Positions 1 through 8,800 of a stretch of DNA of 64,000 bases are shown in pieces. The notes under the pieces were generated by a model. The model made no database searches. It was not told the DNA's origin and worked only from the letters and a program-made list of their open reading frames with translations. This DNA is from Candidatus Omnitrophota bacterium. Lineage in GTDB: Bacteria; Hinthialibacterota; Hinthialibacteria; Hinthialibacterales; Hinthialibacteraceae. Position 1 is the stretch's first letter. Every line of letters begins with the position of its first letter. The stretch covers positions 124,001-188,000 of the forward strand of contig JABLXU010000002.1 in assembly GCA_013177805.1 (NCBI GenBank), written 5' to 3'. A program made the translations under genes and the position numbers.

Positions 1-3000
1 CGATTTCATCCGGATCGACTACAATCTCCAAGGAGCGAAATTCAGATGGGATTCGGATTCCCCCAAAAGGTTGCCGTTGTCCCGGATCAAGATCATACAA
101 CTTGGGGATCCGGATTGTCTCCATGCCCATCTGGCCGGGCAACTGGATCCCCAACTCCACAATGATCTGTTCGGCGCGGCTCTCGCCCTGATTCTGGATT
201 TCAAAATAGATCTGATACCGCTTCCCGTCTTCGATCGGCTGCATTTCAAACGCGCTCTCCTTCACCACCAGATCAGCCTTTTTCATGACGGTCACCGGGA
301 TGGAAATCGAACGTTCCCGGGGATCTTCCCACGGAATCCGCCGGCCGGGATCAATCACCAACGTCAGCGTGTGCGGTCCGGAATTGCCGATGGGATCCCA
401 GCGTATACGCACGGATTTTTCCTGGCCGGGATCCAACCGGTCCACTATGGCCCCCCGCTGGCCAACAGTCACTTCCAGTTCTTTTCGCTCCTTCTCCTCC
501 GTTCCAGTATAACCCCGGATCGTAATCTCCGTCGCGCTGGCCAGGCCCCGGTTGTGAATCCGGGCCTCCAGAAAAATGGTTTGACCCGCGCGGGGCGGGG
601 ATGGCGTGAACGTCAACGAACCGGGCACAAAGTCCACATCCGGTAAACAGCCCGTGGCCGGAACGACCAACGGCGTGGAAGGCTCTTCGGCCGGCAGTTC
701 CGCCGCGCCGTGGGCAATGAGCACGCGCCCGTTCCGGACCGTCATGGCTTCCACCCCGATCCGCCGGACCCCGGGATTGTGTTTCCCCGCGTAAGGTATC
801 TCCCCTCGCAACCGCCCTTCTGGCGTTTGAGTGAGGGCGGCAACCTGCTCCTCAACTACGCTCCGGCCATCCTCCAACCAAACCCGGTATCCCGCCGGCA
901 AGTCTTTTTCTTGTGCCAACTCCCATTCGTACGCGATGCCCTGGCTGGTGGCTTTTCCCGCCACCTCAACGTCCACGAATTCCGGGAACCGGATGAAGGG
1001 ATCGCCCAGGATGGCGAATTGGTCCATGGGTTCAAACCGCGGATACTGCGCCGCGCCAAGCAATTGGGCGGCGTAAAAGATCTGCCCCAGCGTTGGAAAA
1101 CGCCGGGTGAACGCGGCTTCATACAGGGCCCGCGCCAATGTGATATGATCTGAGGGAAATCCCCGGCCTGTCGCCCCCACCAGCGCGATCAAGCCTCCCT
1201 GCGGATGCGCCAGCAAGTCCTCCCCAATGGAAATGTTCCACTTGTCCCGCGGGTAATCGAACGTGGCGGTTTCGCAGGTAAACGCCCATAGGATGGGCAG
1301 CATCCCGCCATTGGTTAACTTCCTCGCGTCCGAGTATTTGGAACCGCCGCCGAAGAACATGCGTTCCTCGCCCAGCACATTGGGCGCGCCATGACCAAAA
1401 TAATCCCACAAAAAAACCCCCTGATTGAGGATGGCTACGATGTCTTCGGTCGCCTCCGGGCTGGTTTTGGCCCGCAACCTTTGCCGCAGCCTCTCGGGAA
1501 GATAGATATTGTCGATCAAGGGATAATCCGCGATGTGACGCCGCGTCAAACGAAATCCCTTCGGGATCCAATCCCGCGCCAGTTCATCGGAAAACCGCTC
1601 GAAATCATCATCGATCAGTTGAAAGACATGATTCATCCAGGGGCCGGGATTCACCGGATTCTGATACGCCAGGCTTTTCGATACCAGCACATCGATTTCG
1701 GTCGCCGCGCGCACCGCCCAGCGGGCCACCATCATATCCGGCAAGAGATCGGATTCCGCGTCACACCGGACAAACCAGTTTTCCACCGCGTAATTCGCGT
1801 GCTCCCGGAACCCAGGAACATAATTGCGGACTCCGTTTCGGTACCTCCCCCAGTAATCCCACGTCGCGTCGCCGGCCAACAACACCCACGAAGGCCGGGG
1901 ACGCTCCCAATTCCAATACGCGTATCGCAAAAAATCCCGCAAGCTGTAAGGCGACAACCGGCCATCCCCGAACAGATCATACAATTCCTCCACGGCCACC
2001 AAGCGAGAGCGGTACCCCCGTTTGGCCAGAAAACCGGCATACGGCTGCAGCGGCGGCTGCCATGCTCCCGGCGCGATAAAGATCACATCCGCCTGACGGG
2101 TATCGCTCAGGATTCCACGATTTTTCAACGGTTCGATTACCGGCTCCCGGGTAACCGATTTCACTTCCGCCCCCGCCGGCAAAAAATAAACCCTCCAGGC
2201 AGACGGCTCCGGCGGAAAAGAAAACGCTCCCTCCGCGGGATCCGCGTAAAATAGATTTCCGGTATCCGGCTGCCCTTCCGGCTTCGATCCCAGTTCCCGA
2301 ACCAGCCAAACGGATTCCGTATATTGAGGAACCGTGGCTGCCGCGTATCCTCCGGGATTGAAATATGGCTCACGGGATGGCGCAACCGGCTGCAAAATCC
2401 GCAGTTCCGCCCAATCCAAATAAAATCCTGCCTCGGTATAGTTCTGTTGATTGGGGATCTGGACGTTTAAGCGCAGGGTGTTGGTCCCTGCCCGTACTCC
2501 CCGGGGAGCAATGGCCAATGTGGCCGAAAAAATACCGGAAGGAGAACGGGAAAGATCATTGGATAGGGGCATGCCATTCAGTTCAGCCATCAATCCCCCG
2601 GAAGCCAGGTAGATGTAGGATTCACTGGCGGCCATGCGCAGAAACAAAGTGGCGGTGGTCTCCGCGATGCCTTCCGGCACGGGGAAGATCAACTCTTGCG
2701 TGCCATCCTGGATGAAATCATGCCACATCCAATAAAGATGCTGCTCCTCGTTTTTATCGTTGTCCTCGATGAACACGTGGTCTTCTTCGAAATGCATCCG
2801 CCGTTCGAGAACTGAAGCAGCCTCGCCTGCCGGACCAGCCGCCACCCGGGGAATTTCCCGGTGCGATGCCGAATCCTGGGTAATCCACGTGACAGTCTCC
2901 GGCGAATAAGGCGATGTCGAACGGGGGGCAAAAAACCGGATCATGTCGTCCGGCAATAAGTCCCCGGTGGATTTCACACGGCCGCCCGCGTCCTGCACCA

Positions 3001-3769
3001 ACACGGTAACCGGTTTCCGTTCGCGGAAAAGCGCCAACGATTCCACTGGAACCGCCTCGGCATACAGGGCCAGGATTTCGGATCCCCGAACGGATACCAC
3101 CCCCTCTTCACCGCAACGGATTTTCAAACAGGGCCGATCGAAATACACCGGCCACGCGGGAAAATCGGGGGGCGTTTCCACGGCCCGCAGAGGAGGAAAA
3201 TTGAGAGCCAGACGGCTCATTACTTCTTGGATATCCTGCGGGAACCCGGTGAAAGGCGCCGGATCCAATGAAGAAATACGGATTACGATCTCCCCTTCGG
3301 GAAACGCCACGGAAGAAAAACCAGTGTCACGGAGAGGGACAAAGGATTCGCGATCGAAAAAGCCGGTTGGAAATTGCAAGGTCATAACGGCCAGCCGCGC
3401 TCCCCCAAGCAGACCCAGTTCCCGCAAGGAGATGGTTGGCCGGCGTCCAAAGGGAGGTTCATCCGGAAAGTTGGTCTCGTCCCCTTCCCGGATGCCTTCT
3501 TGTGTCATCTTGGCGCGCCAGGAAAAGTGGGTAATAGAATACGTCGCGTCCGCTACCGGTCCGGGAATGAACAACAAAACCCGGTGCGGGACGGATTCTT
3601 CCTCCTCTTGCTCCCAACGTAACTTGATTTGTTCAGGGGAATTCTCTGCGAGGGAAATTCGGGAAGATAAAAGTGGCTCCTTTTTTTGCTCCGCAGCCGG
3701 CCATGCGGGAAAAATACCAGACACCCCAAAAACGCCAATGGAAAGGAGAGGGAGTATGATTCGGATCAT
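1..3769 (-). CDS. Secreted C25 (gingipain-like) cysteine peptidase, C-terminus cut by window edge
   Basis: An uninterrupted reading frame runs from ATG at 3769 to the window edge (at least 1256 codons), so the C-terminus is missing. It begins with a hydrophobic signal peptide (residues 1 to about 25, ending FPAWPAA). Residues about 600-900 carry the C25 signature: WDYFGHG with the catalytic His at about residue 793 and AFTCETATFD with the catalytic Cys at about 832, followed by the family-typical ILGDPFIRFP. After about residue 960 come beta-sandwich segments resembling CARDB-type domains. C25 peptidases are extracellular endopeptidases, and many carry a C-terminal secretion or anchoring domain, which here lies outside the window. 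It starts 20 nt downstream of the stop of the 123-aa gene and is probably co-transcribed with it and with rlpA. No clear ribosome-binding site precedes the ATG, suggesting coupling to the upstream gene. Confidence 0.85.
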   Translation of the reverse strand, partial: MIRIILPLLSIGVFGVSGIFPAWPAAEQKKEPLLSSRISLAENSPEQIKLRWEQEEEESVPHRVLLFIPGPVADATYSITHFSWRAKMTQEGIREGDETNFPDEPPFGRRPTISLRELGLLGGARLAVMTLQFPTGFFDRESFVPLRDTGFSSVAFPEGEIVIRISSLDPAPFTGFPQDIQEVMSRLALNFPPLRAVETPPDFPAWPVYFDRPCLKIRCGEEGVVSVRGSEILALYAEAVPVESLALFRERKPVTVLVQDAGGRVKSTGDLLPDDMIRFFAPRSTSPYSPETVTWITQDSASHREIPRVAAGPAGEAASVLERRMHFEEDHVFIEDNDKNEEQHLYWMWHDFIQDGTQELIFPVPEGIAETTATLFLRMAASESYIYLASGGLMAELNGMPLSNDLSRSPSGIFSATLAIAPRGVRAGTNTLRLNVQIPNQQNYTEAGFYLDWAELRILQPVAPSREPYFNPGGYAAATVPQYTESVWLVRELGSKPEGQPDTGNLFYADPAEGAFSFPPEPSAWRVYFLPAGAEVKSVTREPVIEPLKNRGILSDTRQADVIFIAPGAWQPPLQPYAGFLAKRGYRSRLVAVEELYDLFGDGRLSPYSLRDFLRYAYWNWERPRPSWVLLAGDATWDYWGRYRNGVRNYVPGFREHANYAVENWFVRCDAESDLLPDMMVARWAVRAATEIDVLVSKSLAYQNPVNPGPWMNHVFQLIDDDFERFSDELARDWIPKGFRLTRRHIADYPLIDNIYLPERLRQRLRAKTSPEATEDIVAILNQGVFLWDYFGHGAPNVLGEERMFFGGGSKYSDARKLTNGGMLPILWAFTCETATFDYPRDKWNISIGEDLLAHPQGGLIALVGATGRGFPSDHITLARALYEAAFTRRFPTLGQIFYAAQLLGAAQYPRFEPMDQFAILGDPFIRFPEFVDVEVAGKATSQGIAYEWELAQEKDLPAGYRVWLEDGRSVVEEQVAALTQTPEGRLRGEIPYAGKHNPGVRRIGVEAMTVRNGRVLIAHGAAELPAEEPSTPLVVPATGCLPDVDFVPGSLTFTPSPPRAGQTIFLEARIHNRGLASATEITIRGYTGTEEKERKELEVTVGQRGAIVDRLDPGQEKSVRIRWDPIGNSGPHTLTLVIDPGRRIPWEDPRERSISIPVTVMKKADLVVKESAFEMQPIEDGKRYQIYFEIQNQGESRAEQIIVELGIQLPGQMGMETIRIPKLYDLDPGQRQPFGGIRIPSEFRSLEIVVDPDEI

Positions 3770-3789
3770 AAGGAATGAATACAACGATG

Positions 3790-4161
3790 TCAGCGGGGAA
3801 TCAACTCCCATCCCATCGGAATCAGGCCTTTTGCCAAATCCTCATACGCATACTCATCCAAAAACCGGTTCTGATTTTCATCGACCAGATACAATCGTTC
3901 ACCAATTTCCACAAAATCGTCGTCTCCAAAAGGAGAAGCCATTTCACTTTGCCAGGTGAGCGGTCCCCGGGGTGTTTCAAAACCCAGACTCATAAGGGTG
4001 GCAGGCGCCGATTGGCGGTAAAAGCGTTTTAATGCCTGAATCAAGGGGGATTCCGCATCTTCCGGATCGCCTTCATAAAAAAAGACCGATTTCAAGGCGA
4101 AGGATCGCAAAAGGATCCCCTCTTCATCCACGTAACAGATCTCTACCTGTTCTTGCCTCAT
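3790..4161 (-). CDS. Orphan 123-aa protein between rlpA and C25 peptidase
   Basis: I do not recognise this protein. It is acidic and soluble, with no signal peptide or membrane segment, and begins MRQEQVEICYVDEEG. The start at 4161 is chosen because GGAGGAG lies about 6 nt upstream; a longer in-frame start at 4215 has no such site. The C-terminal half (GDDDFVEIGERLYLVDENQ) looks like a short beta-rich fold. It sits 124 nt downstream of rlpA and 20 nt upstream of the C25 peptidase gene on the same strand. That suggests one transcription unit, and possibly a chaperone- or inhibitor-like partner of the peptidase, but this rests on position only. Confidence 0.7.
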   Translation of the reverse strand: MRQEQVEICYVDEEGILLRSFALKSVFFYEGDPEDAESPLIQALKRFYRQSAPATLMSLGFETPRGPLTWQSEMASPFGDDDFVEIGERLYLVDENQNRFLDEYAYEDLAKGLIPMGWELIPR

Positions 4162-4285
4162 GGCTGCTCCTCCACGGGCCATTGCGGTATCCGCGAAGCC
4201 ATCCCGCCGATCCAAGAACTATTATACTATGGCACGCGATCCCCGCCACATCTTCGCCCCCGCCGCCCCATGGCCCAGACCCGCC

Positions 4286-4756
4286 TCAATTGACTTCCAC
4301 CTTCACCTGCGCCAGTCCTTGTTGTTCGAAATCCAACTTCCGGGCGGCGGCCAACGACACATCAATGATCCGTCCGCGCACGTTGGGGCCCCGGTCGTTG
4401 ATGCGAAGCACCACCGAGCGGCGGTTTTCCAGATTGGTCACGCGCACCCGTGTATCAAAAGGCAATGTGGGATGCGCGGCGGTCATCGCGTTCATATCAA
4501 AAACCTCGCCGCTGGCAGTCCTTTTCCCGTGAAATTCCCTCCCGTACCAGGAGGCTAGGCCGATCTGTTCTTTGGGGCCACGATACTCCTCCGAAGACCG
4601 CCGGGCGGTTTTATCGCCACCACCAATCCCAAATGTCGGGATGGGAATGGGAATCCGGACGATCTTGAATCCGCCGCACCCCGCCATCGATAATACCAAA
4701 AGAATGACCAACCCAACCCGCCATAATCCGCGTCGTGGTTCTCTCCCGTTCTGCAT
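4286..4756 (-). CDS. rlpA: RlpA-type septal lytic transglycosylase lipoprotein (copy 1)
   Basis: This 156-aa protein has a lipoprotein signal (LSMAGC) and the RlpA double-psi beta-barrel: ASWYGREFHGKRTASGE, then MTAAHPTLPFDTRVRV, then INDRGPNVRGRIIDVS. The family cleaves peptidoglycan lacking stem peptides at septa and is anchored in the outer membrane. There is no SPOR domain, so it is a short-form RlpA. Between lipobox and catalytic domain lies the segment RIPIPIPTFGIGG, which recurs almost unchanged in the second RlpA at 26621-27148. The ATG at 4756 is preferred over an upstream TTG at 4765. It heads a same-strand run with the 123-aa gene and the C25 peptidase. Confidence 0.88.
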   Translation of the reverse strand: MQNGREPRRGLWRVGLVILLVLSMAGCGGFKIVRIPIPIPTFGIGGGDKTARRSSEEYRGPKEQIGLASWYGREFHGKRTASGEVFDMNAMTAAHPTLPFDTRVRVTNLENRRSVVLRINDRGPNVRGRIIDVSLAAARKLDFEQQGLAQVKVEVN

Positions 4757-5443
4757 GATTCTCAACCCGAATGTTCAATCAATAGTGACTGGAATGGACA
4801 AAAAAGAAAGCACAACAGATCCGCGCCAGGCCAAATTACTCCACCCTCCCATTTGCATAGAAAAAATACCAAAATTACACTTAAAAATCAAGATGAAAAT
4901 GAATCGTATAAGATTAAACAGAATAGGACGTTGAAGAGATTTTTGAATTCGTAACACGTCGGCTGCCTTCTTTAGAGCTTTGTTCACAGTATTTATCTAT
5001 ATGAATGGAAATACGAAACGGTTCTTTATCCCTCAGGTAGAGGATTCAATGGGAGTGAAGACCAGAAAAGGACCAAAGTCTCTCTTCTCCCTCATCTCTA
5101 AAATAGATGGTTCATGGCTCTCGCTGCTTTTCCTGCTCGGATCAATGGAACCAACGTCCGGTTTCTCTATCTTCCTTCCCCGCTTTCTGAAGCAAAGAGT
5201 ACTGCATCACGAACACCGAACCTCCTTGCAGCCTGTTCGAGACACCTCGTACAAATATATATAACTTAAATAAAATCAATTAGATGTACATTAAAAAGAT
5301 TTTGCCGTCCACCCCGCGAAAATCATCGGCTGCCTCAAGCCCTATAAGCCCACGACCAACCTATTTTCGTCCAATAATGGTTTGTCCTGCCGGCATAACT
5401 CGAAAGGTTCTCCTCTAAAGAGTTTTTAGCCCAGATTTTTATA
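4757..5443. other. Gene-free AT-rich intergenic region
   Basis: About 690 nt between rlpA (minus strand) and the promoter of the giant exoprotein operon (plus strand). Base composition is visibly more AT-rich than neighbouring genes. No reading frame with a ribosome-binding site or recognisable protein is present; the frames that exist are short and of low-complexity composition. The region presumably holds divergent promoters, but only the one at 5444-5472 is convincing. Confidence 0.6.
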
Positions 5444-5472
5444 TTGACTTGAGCTATCGATTTTGTTATGCT
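5444..5472 (+). promoter_or_regulatory. Candidate sigma70-type promoter for the giant exoprotein operon
   Basis: TTGACT (5444-5449) and TATGCT (5467-5472) are separated by exactly 17 nt. The match is good for a housekeeping promoter and sits in an AT-rich stretch. The distance to the chosen start codon at 5831 implies a leader of about 350 nt. Confidence 0.5.
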
Positions 5473-5534
5473 TGTGCGATGCTCGCCTGAGACTGCTCTC
5501 CTTTGCCTCGAAATAACCATATGACATCTCATCC

Positions 5535-5580
5535 CATGAAGCATGAGTACGCTTCATGAAGGACGATATGGATTGTCCTT
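5535..5580 (+). promoter_or_regulatory. Tandem hairpins in the long 5' leader
   Basis: Two adjacent perfect inverted repeats: CATGAAGC/GCTTCATG (arms 5535-5542 and 5551-5558, 8-nt loop) followed immediately by AAGGAC/GTCCTT (5559-5564 and 5575-5580, 10-nt loop). They lie within the predicted leader of the 5831-10630 gene. Neither is followed by a T-run, so they are not simple terminators. No known riboswitch class was recognised. Confidence 0.4.
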
Positions 5581-5830
5581 ATATCGCCAAGCCGTTGTTT
5601 TACGCAAACGTGACCGGTGGGGGTTTAAAACCCGAGCCATACAATGATAACATCTGATATCGGCATCTGATGAGATTCTTCGCCGCCGGCCTGGGCATCT
5701 CTCTATGCCGCAATTCAGCATGAAAAGATTAATGCCAAAATTTATATATAAATATAAATATATACTATAAAACCAACTCTTCATTGGGCCTCTTCTTTAA
5801 CCGTTGAAGGGCGGCCCCAGGAGTAATGGA

Positions 5831-8800
5831 ATGAGATTGCGATTCTATCAAGGTTTTCTTCCGATTCGACAGACAACTGAAATACTTTTCGTGATTGTTG
5901 GATGCCTCGCGTTTGGCATGCCATTCCACGCGTTCGCTGACAACGGCGTACCGGCCGGAAATTCCACGGGAGATGCCAGCCGCGAACTGGCCCAGGTCAT
6001 CTTCCCGACCATCCGGCCTCCCATCATCGTCATCCCGACCCAACCTCCCATCGTGTTTCCAACATTGGTCAATCCCACATTCATAATTCCCTTGCCCAGC
6101 TCCACGCCCACACCCACGCCCAGCCCGACGCCTTCTCCCACGCCCATTCCCGTGCTGGACATCGGCTTCCATTTCGCGAGCCTGGACACAGACAAGATCG
6201 TGCATTCCATCGCGGGACTCGACGCGATCCGGGGCATGTATGAGATTTTCGTCCTGACTTCCCCTCCCTCAAGTTTGCCCATTACCACCACCTTCGAACT
6301 GGTCAACTCCGCGAACGCCGTGATCAAAACCTGGACCCGGGATGAAGTCTTGAGCCAGGAAGGGAATCCAGCCACATACACGAAGAGTTTCCAGTACGAA
6401 TTTCCCATCGCCCTCGAAGACAAATTGCCGTTGGACACCTACCGGATGCGGATCTCGGTAGTACTGCACAAGGACCAGATCGATCCGCCCGCTCCGGAAG
6501 GCTATCTTCTCGATCCCAACGAGACCAACAACACCGCGGAAACCAATATGCGGAACATCCTGCACCTCTCGGGGCGCATGACATTTGATGACATCGAGAC
6601 CACCCTCAGCCAAGTCAGCACATTTGATCTGGCCCCCCTGAAACTCAGCGGCCAGACAGAATGGGACGCGGGAACCCCCACGATCTCGGTTCCCTTCGCC
6701 GATCTCTTTTGCGATCGGGATCCCGGCACGCTTGACCTCACGGTGACGAACGGCTCCACGCCGTTCACGCCGCCTGCGGACCCCTACCAGCCGGACGGAT
6801 CGTCCTGGGCGTACCGGTATTTCAATGGTGCGCTCAACCAAGACGGGGCATTCGCCTTCATCGCCACGGTGATGCCGTCTGGGCTGGGTTTCCGGGTCAC
6901 GGCCAGCCAAGGATTCGTCTACGTGGATAAGTTATTCCCGCTGGGCAATCTCAAACTGAAACAGGACTTGCAACTGGCCTCCACGGCGGTGGATTCGCCT
7001 CTCACGATCACCTGGTCGTACGAAAGCTTGGGCTTCGTGATCCAGTCCGACAGCCAGGTCTTCGATTACACCCGGGGCTACATCTTAAACAATCCCAAAC
7101 CGGTGTACCGTTTCACTCCCCATTTTACGGCGGGATTCGGTCCGGGAGTGCGCGGCTCGAACTGCGGATATCTGCAAGGGAATATCAGTTTCAACGGGGA
7201 AGTGTTGATCGAACCCTCCGGGATCAAGGCCAACCTGGTGTCGGATCCGGTCACTTATAATTCCGCCTTCCCGTACAAGGCCCAGACCACGCTGACCGCG
7301 AACTCACTGTCCATCCAATCGGGCCGAATTCAAACCGGCCTCTCACAAGCGCAAAGCCTTAAAATCCTGATGGCAGTGAACCGCAGTGATTGCGCGAGTT
7401 CGATCGTCAACGTGAACGCCATTTTTTCAGGCCAGGCCTCCTTTGCCGGAGACGGGTCCTTCGCGGCGGACAGCGCCCTGACCACGGCGGTCGATCCGGA
7501 CTTCAACACCTATAACTTCCAGCCGGCCAGCCAGGCGGCGTGGTACCAGCCGGGCATCGTGCTCCCGGCTAACGGCATGAAAAACGGGACTGACGTGGCG
7601 GAGTACCTGCAGGCCATGCGGGAACGCGGATCCCCCACCCTGCGCAGTTACGGCGCGGCCGCGTTCACCAATGGGACGGGCTTGTTCGCGGGCCTGAACT
7701 TGATGCCGGAAGCCTTTCAAGGCCAACCCTTCACCGCCCAGATCGACGTCAACACCCTGGACTTCATAAGCACGGAGTGGACCAAACTGTACGTCCGCCC
7801 CGGCGGCTATTCGGGCGTGGTGGACGCGCAAAGCGCGGGGCAGGCCTTCCAGATCTACGCCGATCCCGAATGCGGAGGCGACGGGTATGACATCAAGTTG
7901 ACTTCATTCGGCCAGGCGTATCTCGATAACGATTCCGGCGGCCTCTCGTCCACCATCGACGGGCAGATCGACATCCCCTGGCCTTCGGGGATCACGGTGC
8001 CCTTCGAGGACATGACGCTCAACGGCTGCGGCAATTTCACGGGCGGCCAGGTGCCCGCCGACGCCCAGAAGGAAACCCGGACGCTGGCCTATTGGCAGGC
8101 GGATTTGCGGGTGCTGACCTTCGCCTTCAACTTACGTCCGGGCGCGGTGAACGACAACGAGCGGACGTTGTGGATCTCCAGCAAGAACACCATTGCCGGC
8201 CTCGATGACAAGCCGCTGATGCAGACCAATATCCGCCCCTGCGGAACCATCCGCGACTCCAAAATCGAAAACACGCTGTTAACCCGGTACGATGGCTACA
8301 AAACCACGATTCAGAAAATCTACCTCTCCACGTATGACGGAACCAACAGCCCCAACGGCTTCTATAACCTGATCGGCGACCTGGTGGTCTCGTTTTTCAA
8401 TCCCCCCAAGATTCACGTCTTGGTGCGGGGCCTGGTGGGCGAGATCGTGGACGGCGATCCCTGGTTCACCATGCCTGATCCGGACGCGGACAAGAATGGA
8501 TTTCCTTCGACCGTCAACATATCGTCAACGCAAATCGAGGCCAAGTTCGCGGAATACGTGAAGGAGGCGCCGGTCAATGTGCGGACGCAATTCGCTAATA
8601 TCATCGACTTGAAATACGAAATCGAATACAACAAGAGCAAAAAGGAATTCGCCAGCACCGCACCGCTCCAGCACAACCTCATCGTCGTCGACATCAAATC
8701 GGCGGTCGAATACCTGAATGCCTCCAAAACCGAGATCAGCTTCGGCGTGGAAATCGGCAGCCTGCCCGAATTGAACCTCAGCAGCGCCGCGTCGCAATTC

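Noticed and set aside
1391-3959. Plus-strand open frames opposite the C25 peptidase
   Set aside because: The minus frame carries the C25 motifs and is uninterrupted for over 1200 codons. The plus frames have no motif.
4980-5264. 94-codon plus-strand frame in the AT-rich gap
   Set aside because: No ribosome-binding site, no signal or domain, and irregular codon use. Taken as chance.
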